NCBI GenBank assembly: GCA_020536535.1 | Contig: JAHLWZ010000812.1 | Coordinates: 1-64,000 of the forward strand | Reading direction: 5' to 3' | DNA length: 64,000 nt | From: Pelomyxa schiedti | Taxonomy: Eukaryota; Evosea; Pelobiontida; Pelomyxidae | The notes under the pieces: model-generated | Told to the model about the DNA's origin: nothing | Seen by the model: only the letters and a program-made list of their open reading frames with translations | Databases searched by the model: none | Shown: positions 23,898-35,378 of the stretch, piece after piece | Layout: every line of letters begins with the position of its first letter | How positions within the stretch are numbered: position 1 is the stretch's first letter | Translations under genes and position numbers: made by a program

Positions 23898-24097
23898 GGC
23901 CCACAAGAGCAAACCAACGAGGAGAAAATTGCATACAATAAGAATGCTTGTTTACAATAATGTAGGGATATTCTTTAATCTTTTCTTGATGTACACCTTG
24001 TGACACTACTTTGTGTGCCCTTTACGAAAGGGACCCTGGTTGTTTGACTGTACTAACAAAACCCCCTCATTCTACACCATACATGTGATATTACAGC

Positions 24098-26238
24098 TCA
24101 ACTCTGAGAAACAGTGAACGAAAAGAGGAAATTGAGCTGCAAAACCTTTTTCTTTGGTGTAGGAGTTTCATTGGCACACTCCCCAATGACTCGTAACAAT
24201 TCTTAAAAGTCCGTGAGATATTTTGTTTGTGTACGTAACGAAATAACTACCTTCACACCAAGAGGGCACAGTTGTACTGTCTCTATCACGATAAACCTGA
24301 GCAAGCTGTTCAAGCAGAGTTTCAGCCTCACACCTTTGGGGAATAGATGATTGGGAAAGATAGGTCGATAAGTAGTATCTTTGGCATGAAACCTTTTTTG
24401 CTTTTCCAGCTGATACTGCTCATCTAAGAGCCGTAGTTCCTCAGAGAGTGCTGCATGTGCTTGCTGAGAGGTGGTGAGCTTGGAGAGAATTTGTGAATTC
24501 TCATTCTCGTGGCCTAAATTGAGTTGAGTGTCACCGGTTATTTGTAGAGGTGTTTACTTACTCTTCAAAGTTTTCTTTTGTTCATCATATATTTTGGCAG
24601 CGCGATGTATTTCTTCCGACATTTGCTTGCATTGTTCATTCAATTGGTGAAATTTCGTTTCGTACGACTAAGAAAAGAGTGAAAATTATTATCCTGCCAA
24701 ATTGAGATGCGTGTATTGTGAACACAAGAGCAAAATTTGACGAAAATACTCTGGTGTACATTGACAGAATAGAATGAATCTCTTTCTTCACGTCATCTTC
24801 AGTCACTTCATACTCAGAGACACCTTTACCAGCACCAACCATCGGGAATAGGGACTCAGCTTCACTTGCCACTATCTTGAGCTGAGAAATCTAGGAAAAT
24901 GATTACTACTAATTGTTTTGGCTCGGGTGCACACCCAGGAAGATCCATTTTGAGCAGTAAAAAACTCTGTGAGCTGGTCTTGGTAAGTGCACACAACTTT
25001 ACTGATCTCAATCAATGCTGCATTTACTGCACTTTCTTTAGGACATGGAAGGCACTCAAAAATGTCCTCAACTGGCAAATTCTGAGTTTGTGGTCAGTGT
25101 ATTTGAGAAATGTGCCCAGCTACTTCAGTAAAACGGGCCAAAAATGCATTAATTTCAGGAAGTCGATGGTATAGTGCATGGCACAGAGGAGCTAACGCCT
25201 CTTCTGGTTCCTCGTTGGAAGTAAAAAGCCACTGGAAGGCTTTGAAAAGATTCGTGGCAAGAATGTAGATTGGGGAATCAACTACAACAAAGTCAGGCAA
25301 AGCAACCCCATCCCTCTTTTTTTATGATACCCTCTGCTGAACTGAGGCCGTATAATTCCGGGAAGATAAATGCAGGGCACAAGAACCTCATGAAGAAGAA
25401 GGAGCCACAAATTTGGATAGGAGTCATCTCTAGCCTTTGAGATTCTGCAACAGCCTGAAAAAGATTTGCTAACTTGCGAATAGTTCTGTGAATAAATGGT
25501 TGAATTTGAGATTAAGAGAAAAGGAAGATCTACGCAGGAAATCCATCAAGAGGGAAGTTAAGAATACTCGAGGTCAGACCGTCAACGAGACCAATAACTT
25601 CTTCAATTGAAAGGGAAGGGAATGATAGTGACTCAACCTATGGTTTTAGATGAATATATCGAATATAAAAGATTCGTGGAAACCTTTTCAATGAAGGGGT
25701 CAACCAAGTACTGCAAACAGTTGCCACCTTCTGCTTGCAGAAACGAAGAAAGCAAACTCGATGTGGTGGTTGTGCTAGTGAATAATTCTGACGGTCTAGC
25801 TAGAGGTGGGAGAGAGGTTTATTTTCAAATCAATAAAAAAAAAGTCACAAATGCAAGTCAAAAGGGGAGATATAAGAATGGGTGAGGAGCCAACATACAT
25901 GCAGATTGCACCTCACATGACACGCAGTATCTCAAAACCCTAGGTAGCCTCTTGTGAAACAAAAACACGGTCAGCAGCTGCCCGCCCAGCGGCCACTCCC
26001 CCATAAGTTGCTGCTGTTGCTGCTGTATTTGAATGGGCGATACCACGCGGTCCAGGGCCGCCACCAATTCATAGTTGGGGGATAGCAGTATCTATTTTGG
26101 TGGTGGGAAACGAAACGTCGAACCGTTATTCGGGTTTTCCAAGCCACACAAGGAAAAAACAACACAACACATGTCAAATAAATCGCGTGCCTGCGTTATG
26201 TGCTGAAACAGGCTGGTGTACTTCTTGTTTAGCGACAT
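24098..26238 (-). CDS. RasGAP-domain protein lacking the arginine finger
   Basis: ATG at 26238 ('MSLNKKYTSLFQHITQARDL'). The RasGAP core is spread over several exons. 'GGQLLTVFLFHKRLPRVLRY' is helix-rich. 'SELFTSTTTTSSLLSSFLQA' (about 25800) aligns with the finger loop of neurofibromin and p120GAP (LFR.NS/LFRATT) but has Thr where Arg should be. 'GGNCLQYLVDPFIEKVST' follows. 'PIQICGSFFFMRFLCPAFIF' (about 25420) is the conserved FLR motif with its Arg kept. 'ATNLFKAFQWLFTSNEEPEE' continues the fold. The C-terminal part (24870-24098) is coiled coil ('EELRLLDEQYQLEKQKRCEA', reformed over a splice). By analogy with IQGAPs, the missing finger predicts binding to a Ras-type GTPase without acceleration of hydrolysis. 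The final exons ending 'CANETPTPKKK...SQS' were joined by eye. Confidence 0.78.
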
Positions 26239-26326
26239 AACTACTGGTAATACGTGAAGTTCCTTGGAGGGATAAAAGAGCAAAATTATTTGGTTTGTTT
26301 AGCGGAAGTACGGTGTTTTTTTTCTT

Positions 26327-27298
26327 TTAGTTTCTCTGTGTGATTGGTGGGTTTGAGTGGTTTTGGCTGGGTGTTGTGATGGGTGGAGCAGTGTCTATGA
26401 AAACTGACCGTAGGAAGGATTCCAATATGGGGCATGCGGTGGTGCACATGTCCAGGACCGCAAACAGGGTGTCATCGTCTATGGCCCCTTTATCCTGCAG
26501 CCACGTTGTCAATTGGGGCTTGGATGGTGTTGGTGCCTTGGGTGAAGCTCGGCTGACAGAAAATACGGTGGTACAGACAGAGCTGGCTTGCTGTTTTTGG
26601 AAGTGAAATCAGACGAGTTTCGAGGGTATAAATTGCGTACTTTTTCTTCTGCTGTGGTGGGATCAAGTGACAGCAGCAACGATTCGGAATCAGCAGTGGG
26701 AAGTACAGCACAGGTTATAGACAACGGCAACGCTTTCATATGAATTCCACAATCCATTAGTGCTAGGCATGCTGCATTTACAGCCGTACTCATTACCTTC
26801 GCGTGAGATTAGCAACAAGAAAAAAAAGAACGAAAAAAGCACACAGATCCGGCGTCATTCAGAACTTGCACTATAACAGTGATTAAACTTCGAGGGTGTA
26901 AGTGCAGCAATATAAATGGTTCGAGAGTCGTTTGTAAGCAGTGCTCGCGCTCTGCATCTTGTATAGTGGCTGCACCGGATTTTGGTTTCCTGGGTGTCAA
27001 TAAGGGTGTTTCTTCAAGTACCATAAAACGCACCATACTACACTCAGGGTGGCACGATTGTACTGCTCCATATTAATTGGGCAAGGCGCGGGTCCATAAA
27101 CCCCAACCATTACTTGCGTTTCCCCTTAGGAAGAGTTCCTTCTTAATATTTTCACATTTTCTTGTTTGTGATTTGCTATGTATTGCAAACAATAACATGG
27201 TGTGTGCAGGGGGCAAAAAAAAAAAGAAGGGAAAAAAAACCTTGAGAAAACCTCGCAGATCCATCCGCCCGGTTGAGAAACGACAGCATGGACGCCAT
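26327..27298 (-). CDS. EXOSC5: Exosome component RRP46 (RNase PH-like)
   Basis: ATG at 27298 ('MASMLSFLNRADGSARFSQG'). After a roughly 100-base intron it continues 'ETQVMVGVYGPAPCPINMEQ', matching the QGdT...GVYGP block of RRP46. A 45-base intron then joins 'RATLSVVW' to 'KPKSGAATIQDAEREH'. The second half has 'LLHLHPRSLITVIVQVLNDA', 'VNAACLALMDCGIHMKALPL' and 'LSLDPTTAEEK', all typical of EXOSC5. The C-terminal exon (26540-26327) is less conserved. It is a core ring subunit of the RNA exosome (3'-5' RNA decay and processing) and is expected to be catalytically inert as in other eukaryotes. Confidence 0.88.
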
Positions 27299-27561
27299 CG
27301 TACGCAGTTGTACGTCCCCCCCAGCATCCGTGGATTCGCCTGTGGCCATGAAAATTGTGGCGTGATTAATTAGAGCCTAATCTGCACGGTGGGGAGATGA
27401 GACTGGGTCCTCACTCGGGCGCTAAATGAGCGCTTGGAATCTCATATCTATGCTCCCGTGGCCTAGGGACAACTGTGTCACCTGGGAACCTGGTCCAGTC
27501 CAGCACTGGCTTTCTGTGAAAAACTCATCAAAAAGTACCCCAATTTTGCCGCGAGAATAAC

Positions 27562-27772
27562 TCATGAGGTCCGACAAATTGACTGAGTTTCTTCAGTGTT
27601 TGTTTTCGTGGCTTCTCGCCGGGCATTTGTTTTCAAAAAAGCCTGTCTGTGCTGGTGGGGTCTTCGTCGATGAGATGGGTGAATAAGAGAATCAACAGAC
27701 TGGAACCGTTTAGCCAATTCCCACCGGGTCTGGGGTTGCCCCAAGAACCCGATAGAAAGTTCTGTGATTCAT
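27562..27772 (-). pseudogene. J-domain remnant with frameshift
   Basis: On the minus strand 'MNHRTFYRVLGATPD' (27772 onward) is continued, one base out of frame, by 'RWELAKRFQSVDSLIHPSH' and 'RRRPHQHRQAFLKTNARREA'. Joined, this follows the J-domain plan (FY.VLG, helix II, HPD loop, helix III) with HPD changed to HPS. The shift lies near the run 'ccagacccgg', and I see no intron there. It is most simply a decayed DNAJ-like gene or a read/assembly error. It lies in the divergent gap between RRP46 and the next plus-strand gene. Confidence 0.4.
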
Positions 27773-27916
27773 AGAACGCGGTCTGTGCAACCGCTCGGCT
27801 GTGAAGAAAAATATATACAAACAAAACGACCGGCAAAACAAAAAAAAGCCAAATAAACAAAAAAACAACAACAAAAACAAAGCAACGACTGCTGAACCGC
27901 AATACGACAAGAAAAT

Positions 27917-28915
27917 ATGAACGACATTCAGTTTGATTCCATTTTGTGTCGATTCTTTGTTTAACGTTCGGGTTAGGTACCACGTTACAACGGCACCCAA
28001 CGCTCTACCAGACGAACTAAAGAACGAGATACTTGCGAAAACTGGAATTGGGGCCTACATTAGCGTCCTTTACGAAGTTCCTGTCGAGCCCGAGGAATGC
28101 TTCGATACAATTTTTGGGCTACCAGAACCCTGCGAGATTACTCGACTTGCCATTATTACAGGCCCACCAGACCCCAGCTTGAAAGAGTCACCAAGCTGCT
28201 TCCTTGCGATAGGTACTCTTATCTCATACCTCCATTATTCTTATTCTTTCTAGAGTCTTGTAGTTCTGCACACTGTTGCGCTCCATCAGGCGAAAGACAT
28301 ATTTTTATTCGCCTTGGTCACACTCAACTATTTGAGACTGACTTTGAGCCCTCGCGCACCTTCAGAGTCTTGGTTTCCTATGGGGAACCATTTGGGGCCC
28401 CATGCTACTGCTTGCCATTTCTCTTCTGTTGTACTTTGTCTTATCATCTAATAAGCTTATTTTCTGCACAGATACATTCCCAGATTCGACTGGCCAGAAC
28501 TGTTTTCTAACCCCGGATCTGCAGGCACCAATACAATCGTTGGAAACCGATACAAGTGCGCCAGAGTCGAGGAACGTCTTCAACTCGGAACAGGGGTGTA
28601 ACTCTGCACCAGAAACGAGGCAATACGAATGTGGGCCCTCGACTGTTGCTCCTCAGCCAGTGGCCAATGCCTTGCAAAATACTACTTGCGCTAATTCCTT
28701 CAATGGTGTGCCGCACATCCACCTACCAAACATAATCGTAAATTGCAGGTGCCTCGGGCTACCCCTCCCTATTTGCGGCCAATACTACACAATATCTCCC
28801 CCAGCCTCTGCCTGTGCTTTTGCCTCTGCGTCCGCGCCCACAGACACAGTGCGCTGCCTGCCGGGTTTCCATGTACACCGACCACGAATGCGACTTCTTC
28901 GGATCGTTGTAAGCT
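27917..28915 (+). CDS. Spliced gene of unknown product (model uncertain)
   Basis: A plausible start is ATG 27917 ('MNDIQFDSI') with a very short intron (about 31 bases), leading to 'PNALPDELKNEILAKTGIGA' and 'YISVLYEVPVEPEECF'. Further coding blocks with intron-like gaps include 'YRPTRPQLERVTKLLPCDR', 'VLHTVALHQAKDIFLFALVT', 'PRFDWPELFSNPGSAGTN' and 'VGNRYKCARVEERLQLGTG'. A terminal block 'TQCAACRVSMYTDHEC' ends at TAA near 28915 and has a C-x2-C that could bind metal. The frames between blocks could not be joined with confidence. It ends just before the TDP2-like start. Function is not recognised. Confidence 0.4.
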
Positions 28916-28999
28916 TTGTAACAACAAATAAATTGTTTTATTGTAGAAGCACAATTCAATTGGATCCACGCCAAACAACCAAGTTATCCCCACGCCGAA

Positions 29000-30295
29000 A
29001 TGGACCCGTCGGCCCTACAAGCGGCGCTAGCGTCGCGCAAGACCCTCGCTCACGTAGACGTGAAGGAGCCCACCTTAGCCGATGTGATACGCGCCAAGGA
29101 GGGCGCCGAGTTCGCCGTGCCCTGGTGGTTCGACCCATCCGTATCGGGCTGGGTCCAGTCCCAAGACCCCCCTCCTGCTGCTTCTTCTTCTTCTTCTTCT
29201 TCTTCTGCGTCCTCCTCGCCGTCTCCATCGCCGTCGGGGAGGCGGACGATATCTGTTGTCACGTACAACGTGTGGTTCGAGGACTATTTCCGGGGCCTGA
29301 GGACGCAGAGGCTGCTGGATTTGGTGGCTGAGAGGGACCCGGACGTAGTGGTGCTCGAGGAGATGACGAAGGAGAGCCTCGCCGTGCTCAGGTCCCATAA
29401 GTGGTTCCAGGCCGGCGGCTACTGGCTCAGCGACGCCGTCGGCGATACTTGGGGTGGACGCGGAACCTACGGCGTGGTCGTGGCCTCCAGGCTGCCCATC
29501 GACACCCTGTCAATCCGCAAAGTTCCTACAGTTATGGGACGAAAACTGGTTGTGGCCTCAGTCCGTCTGCCTCACAGTATGATATTTGTTTTTCCTTGTT
29601 GCGTAGCAACGTAGTCCTCCTAATTACGATAGAAATAAGAGGCAGAAGTGTATATTTTTGAATTATACAATACACATACTCAGGCTAGTTTACATTTTGA
29701 CTGTTAGGTGTTTGAAAGTTAATGGAATCCCTTAATCTGTTATGTGGTAACGACCAAGAATCGAATAGGTGAGGGATCGGAGCTGATGTGCATCGTGGGC
29801 TGTCATCTGGAGAGTACTTCTGAATGCGGGGAGACCAGAACTGCACAGCTCAGGGCCGCAATATCACACTCCAAAAACTTCCCACACACAATCATACTAG
29901 GTGACACCAACATAAACAACGAGGAAGAAGCTTCTGTTCTCTTCCGTACTCCTTCCACACCCACACCCACTTCCACCTCTGCCACCTCAGCTTCCACAAC
30001 CCCGGCATCAACACCATCCCAAGCCGAGAATTCCTCCACATTCGTCGATGTGTGGAAAGCCTTTGCACAAGCCACTGGCAGCTCCGACCCCGGGTTGACA
30101 AGGTTTCCTGTCCTGAGCCCACCTTTTGAGCCTCGGGAGCCCCGCCGCCTGGACAGAGTTTTTGCCAGGAACCTCAGAATTGTGCACGCCGAAGTTTTCG
30201 GCAAAGAACCCATTCCTATGGAACTCACCCCTGGCGCAGAAAAGCCTGTGCTTCCTTCTGATCATTATGGATTCCACTGTACCCTGTCCTTCTAG
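29000..30295 (+). CDS. TDP2-like endonuclease/exonuclease/phosphatase-family phosphodiesterase
   Basis: Two exons (29000-29576, 29769-30295; 367 residues). The N-terminus has 'WWFDPSVSGWV' and a poly-Ser linker encoded by a TTC/TCT microsatellite. The EEP catalytic motifs follow in order: 'TYNVWFEDYFRG' (Asn), 'PDVVVLEEMTKES' (Glu), 'VGCHLESTSECGETRTAQ' (His, Arg/Gln), 'ILGDTNINNEEE' (Asp/Asn), 'TFVDVWKAF', 'RLDRVFARNLR' and 'LPSDHYGFHCTL' (Asp-His). Together these are the TDP2 pattern (TWN, LQEV, GDTN, SDH). The likely role is hydrolysis of 5'-phosphotyrosyl DNA or related RNA-protein bonds. N-terminal UBA and SUMO features were not seen. A Thr/Ser/Pro insert of about 30 residues follows the GDTN motif. 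A likely poly(A) signal, aataaa, lies just downstream. Confidence 0.85.
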
Positions 30296-30389
30296 CAGCC
30301 TGTAAGTAAGACTATCTTGTGCAATAAAAATTTTTCTTTTTTTTGGCTTTGGCGTATAACAGACAAACAATTTGGGGGAGTAAATGGGC

Positions 30390-33300
30390 TCAAAAATAGT
30401 GCTTTGCTGAACCACCACGTTGATATGTGCAGGCCATGTTACCCCTGGGCTGCACAGAGAAAGTGTCATAATTGGTAAAGAAGAGAAATGTGAATGTACC
30501 AGCATGGACACTGGTGCACCTGAGTATTGTACTTGTGGAAAATTCTGCAGCGGCAGCTGTGAAGAGAGTTGCCTTGCATCGGCTGGTGGTCTATTTTAAT
30601 TTTAGGAAAAGAGGAAACTGATGTTGGCGGAGTACTTACACCAGCATGTTAGAACCATAAATGATTGGGGGTGAATGTGAAGTCGTGTATGTAATTACTC
30701 TCTTGATGGTGGGAGACATAAGTGGTGCCTGAACTTGACTTTGTGTTTGGGAGTGCATCTGTACCGCGAGAAGTGGTTGTGCTTGGGGAAGTTGCTGTTG
30801 CAGCTGTTGTGGTTGCGGCTGTGGAGGTGGCAGCAACTGTGACAACTGTGGTAGTGGCGGTAGGCGTGTCTGAGGCGGCGGCTGTGAATGTGGCTGTGTT
30901 GGTTGAGTTTCTACTTGCGTTTGCGTTCGTGGTTCTGTATGTTTCTCATGAGAAGGATGCTGCCCAGGTTGTTGCGTCTGTGATGCCTTTCCAGTAATTT
31001 CCTTGGGATCCATTTGGAAATGTAACACAGGCACAGCCCTGGCACCATCTCCTTTCTTAGGTTTCTTTTTTGATCCTTTTGGTGCTTCGGTGTTCCCAGT
31101 GGGGGTGCTAAGTGTGGTAGAGCTGTTTGGTGGTGGAGAGTTTGGAGTCTTCTTCTTACCCTTGGTAACAACTTGGAACTCACCTTCTCCGTCAGAGTGC
31201 TCTATCCCTTTCTGTGCACCAGTGATATTCTTCAGGTGTATATCCTGTTCACTTGGAGCTACTGCCTCGGGTTTGTGCTTCTTTTTTGGTTCTTTTTTAC
31301 CTTTTTCTGGGTCTGGTTCTGGCTCTTTCTTTGGTTCTTTCTTTGATTTCTTTTGCTTTTTTGATGCTGGGGTTGTTTTGTGGTCATCTTTACTTGCAGC
31401 TTGTGATTGGTCGTTACGTGGTGAATGTCGCGGGGTACTGTTCACTGAAACAGATGGAGAGACCTGAGCTGAAGAGTTTGGTGACGAATGCACAGCTGGG
31501 GCGGCAAGCAAAGTAGAACTTGTGTGTACTGCATCAGCCAAGCTCTCCTGTACAGGAGCAGGATGTGTAATAGGTACAGGGAAAGGTTGCACCTCAGATA
31601 CTGGAGCAGTCAGCAAAACTGGTGCAGCCTGCACGGCAGGTATGGGTGCAGGTGCAGGGGGAGTGCGATCACCAGGTACTAACTTTGAGGGATCAATTGG
31701 AACTTGCGGTAAAAGGCTGTGACCCGTGGCATGTACCACTTGCTGAAGCTGTGGTGGGGGAGTGACGTCAGTAACGGGTGGTATTAGGTCATTAGGTGCA
31801 GTCTTCGTCTTTAAGGTCACTTTGAAATTTACTTTAGCACCAGACTTGGTTATAACACTCGTTTTCTCAAGGAGGGGGCTTAAAGCAACTGGCAGTTGTA
31901 AGGGAGGGGTACTTGGTAGGTGCGTTGTTGTGGCGCTAGCTTGAGTCTGTGTGTCGTCTTCTGGCAACACACACTGCTTCGCCTGGTAAGTGGGATTTGG
32001 GTCTTGTTTGTCAGAGGTGGTCTCTTGATCAGAATGCTGGGGGTGTACATCCGAGGAAACAATAGGTTGCTGAATGTAATGAACGGAAGATAGTGAAGAA
32101 TGTGCGGGATCCTTCTTGAATATTACTCGTTGGATATACGGTTTCATGGGGGGTGAAAGAGTTCGTTGAGGTGGTTCTGAAATGCTACGGACCACCTGAG
32201 CTGGCTGAACGACAATGACCCTTTGATAAGGCGGGATGTTCATATGATGGCCTACCCCTTCATTTTCTGTGTGTTCTGTTGAGCCGGGATTGGCCATTGT
32301 GGGTAGAAATGATGGGGTTTGGAGATTCTGTTGTTGGGTAAATTGAAGAGAAGGCTGCAAAGGTTTCCTGTGAACCACCACAACAGCACCCTTGGCACTT
32401 TCCATACGCTTTGTCTGTACTATTGTATCTGGGGTGGGAGATCTAGAGACAACTATTACGGCTCCCTGCGTCTCATTCGAGGGCAATTGAGGGGTCGAGA
32501 GATGAACAACTGGATCTGGTATTGCACCGTGGTCTCCTGTTGATGGTTGCGGAGGATGTTCGGCCATAGCCCCCTGCCCTGCAAGTGGGAGTGAGGGAGA
32601 AAGAGACGGCGATGGTGCTGATGGAAGTGGAAGGTTGGGTAGACTCTTTCTTGTGATACTTATGCTACACGGCCGTAATGGTTTGTCAGGTGTTTTGTCA
32701 ACAACTGGAAAAGGGGCAGACTGCACTGTGGAGAGAGTAGATGATTGGGTGTGCATTTGGAGTGGTACAGGCGGCAAAGAAACTGTTACACTGTGGGGTG
32801 GCATGGATGGAGAGTGTTCAAGAGAAGTTGTTCTTGAATAACTTGGTGGTGTTTGCAACAGACCAGTTCCATGAGTACTAAGTGGTTTCAGCGGCGGAAA
32901 AACAGCTAAGGGGCGAATGGGTTGTACAGGAGACGGCAGAAGTGCCGTTGGTTGCAAATGAGTTAGTGCGGAATTTTGAATGGGAGGCGACGGGCTGGGA
33001 AGAGAAGGTGTCAAAGTAGATGGTGGAAGGGATGGAGATTGAGCAAGGGATGAACCATGGGATTGCTGTGGTCCAGTAGTTGTTGAATTGTGTGGGGGAG
33101 GGAGGTGCACAGGCGCAGGGGATGATGGAGAGGTGGCATCCTCTGAAGCTGGGGGCTGGACAGAGGTCTCCACGGAAGTATTTTCAGCCTTAGAATTCTT
33201 TGATGCTATTCTTTTCTCAAGCTCTGCAAGCTTTGCTAGAGATTTTTCTCGCTGCTCTGTCTTGCGCTGTTGTTCTTCACGTTCCCTTTCAGTTTTTTTT

Positions 33301-35141
33301 TGCAGTGCTTTCTCTTTCATCATTTTTGGTTGGTCACGAATGGAATCCAACTAGAAGGGAGTTAAATATTGGTAAAAACAAATTTAACTACATCGAGACA
33401 GATAAGGTCAGCTTTGTCTTGTGCTTTCAGCGGTTCAGGTTCTATCACTTCACCTGATACTGGGACAGTGTTGTGTTCTCCAGTTTTTATTGCCTCTGCT
33501 AAGGCATGTCTACGCTGTTCTTCCTGTAGCTTTTCACCTGCTATTCTCTGCTGCTCTTCGAGTTCTTGTCGCCGCTTCTGTTCTTCCTGTTGACGTCTTT
33601 GTTCTTCTTGCTGACGTCTTTGTTCTTCTTGTCGCCGCTTCTGTTCTTCTTGCTGGCGCTTTTGCTCTTCTTGGCGCCTCTGTTCCTCTTGTCGCTGAAG
33701 TTCTTGTCTCCTCTGTTCTTGGCGCTGTTCTTCCTGACGCCTGTGCTCTTCTTGGCGTTGTAGTTCTTGCCGCTTGCGCTCTTCTTGGCGCTGCTGTTCT
33801 TGCCGCCTGCGCTCTTCTTGTTGTCTCCTCTGCTCCTCTTTTGCTTTTTCCAGCCGTTGTTTCTCTTCAAGGGCCCTCGTTTCTTCCTCTTGAATACGCT
33901 GCTGTTCTTCATATTGCTGCCTCTCGAATTCATCATTCTGTTTTTTTTTTTTTTTTAGAAAGGTAAACCACAATATATTTAGTTCGTAGTCACATACTGG
34001 TTGATCACCAAAATCAGGGGGTTTTGTAAAGTCGGGCTGATCCTCGACATCAGCCCATCTAGAAGCCTCAGTGTCTGGAATCTCTGTGTGGGTATCTTGA
34101 GGCTGGATTTTAACAGGGGGACTGTCTGGCTTCCCAGAAGTTTCAGACACTTTAGTGCTTAGTTTCATTTGGGCTTCTGGCATTAGGGCGGGCCTGACAA
34201 GGATGTAAGTGCTGTACTCAGACACGGGGTAAAAAAAAAAAAAGAAGGTACAAAAACAAAAAAAAACCTTACAGAAGTCTGAGGTTCTATGTGTGGTGGA
34301 GAGAGATTGTGAGTCTCGTTCTTCTCTTTTCAAAAATGGTGGAGAAAGGAAGATGTTGCACAAAGCAGGTAGAATGGAATATAAGAGTAGCATGAGTAAG
34401 AGTGTGATAGTCGCCAATTAGATGGAAAAGTACCATTTCGTAAGGCTTGATGTTGAGTACTGTGAGTCAAAATCTGGTATTGAGGTTGCGGCTGGTGCAT
34501 TTGTGACTGCGGGTGTTGTGGTAGTTGAATTGGTGGGTGCATTGGTTGTGATTGGCTTGCATTTTGTGGTAATGGGGGTGGTGCTTGGCGGTGCTGTTGC
34601 TGCTGACGCGAGAGAGAAGGGAATTGCTGTGACATTGAGTTATTCCCTCCGCCACCAGAATTTTGTGTGCTCTCATTGTATTCCCTTTGGTGTTGCTGTT
34701 GCTGTTGGTGTTGTTGGTGCTGGTGTTGCTGCTGTTGTACCTGAGGCGCAGACCCTCCCCATGCCTTTCCACGTAAAGGGCCTTCGCTGGGTTGCTGTCC
34801 TCTCGTATCACTTCCCGGTGAGGTCCTCAGCTTCCCAAGAACAACCATGGAACTCCCTTTTCACAGGAACCCAAATCAGGGAAAAAATAAATAAATTAAA
34901 AAAAAATAAACCAAATAAAAAGAGAGATTAGATGACAGTGCAACCCAGACACCTCAACACCACATTAAAAACGACACAAAAAAAGTGTGCTCAAAAAAAA
35001 AAAAAAAATCACGAATGATACGGTGGGGATACCAGACGACGCTGAGGCACTACTACTACTGGTACTTGACGGCGACTGTGTGTTGGGCTGCGTAGTTCCG
35101 CCAGATCGTCCACGGGGCCCTCGTCCTTTCTGCTGTTGCAT
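30390..35141 (-). CDS. Very long Q/E-rich coiled-coil protein, weakly BAT2/PRRC2-like at N-terminus
   Basis: Exon 1 (ATG 35141) is 'MQQQKGRGPRGRSGG' plus a Ser tract. It splices to 'GSSMVVLGKLRTSPGSDTRG' and 'PLRGKAWGGSAPQ', which recall the BAT2 N-terminal block, then to Gln/His tracts and 'QQFPSLSRQQQQ'. A middle exon (about 33945-33400) is almost pure Q/E/R repeats ('RQEEQKRQQEEQKRRQEEQR'), a long single helix or coiled coil. The big exon from about 33350 to 30640 is Pro/Ser/Thr-rich and disordered, with a Lys-rich patch ('KKSKKEPKKEPEPDPEKGKK'). Two short terminal exons end at 30390, tail to tail with the TDP2 gene (94 bases between stops). A role as an RNA-associated scaffold is inferred only from composition. 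Confidence 0.65.
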
Positions 35142-35378
35142 CGTGCTTGTTGTCGCTTGTTTTTTATTTTTTGTTTTTTTTTTTGCTTGTGATCTTGTTT
35201 TTTCCTTCAATGGTGAGAGAATCCCGAAGAATCACGGGTGCACAACCCTTGAGGGGTCAGCTGACAAACCAAAACAACAGAAAAAAGCAAAAGCAAACGA
35301 CAAGACAAAAACTCGGTGCTTTTTTGTTCAAAGAGGGGAGTGAGTTTACTGGGATGTGGTTGGTGTGGGGGTTTCTAT

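Noticed and set aside
27420-27510. A possible tRNA in 'gctcccgtggcctaggg...'
   Set aside because: No T-loop (GTTCGAATC-like) at the right distance and no acceptor stem.
29160-29230. Poly-Ser run in the TDP2-like gene as a frameshift artefact
   Set aside because: The TTC/TCT microsatellite keeps the frame, and catalytic motifs continue on both sides in the same frame.
33400-33945. A tandem repeat array or CRISPR-like array
   Set aside because: The periodicity comes from codons for Gln, Glu and Arg in a coiled-coil exon; units vary and there are no unique spacers.
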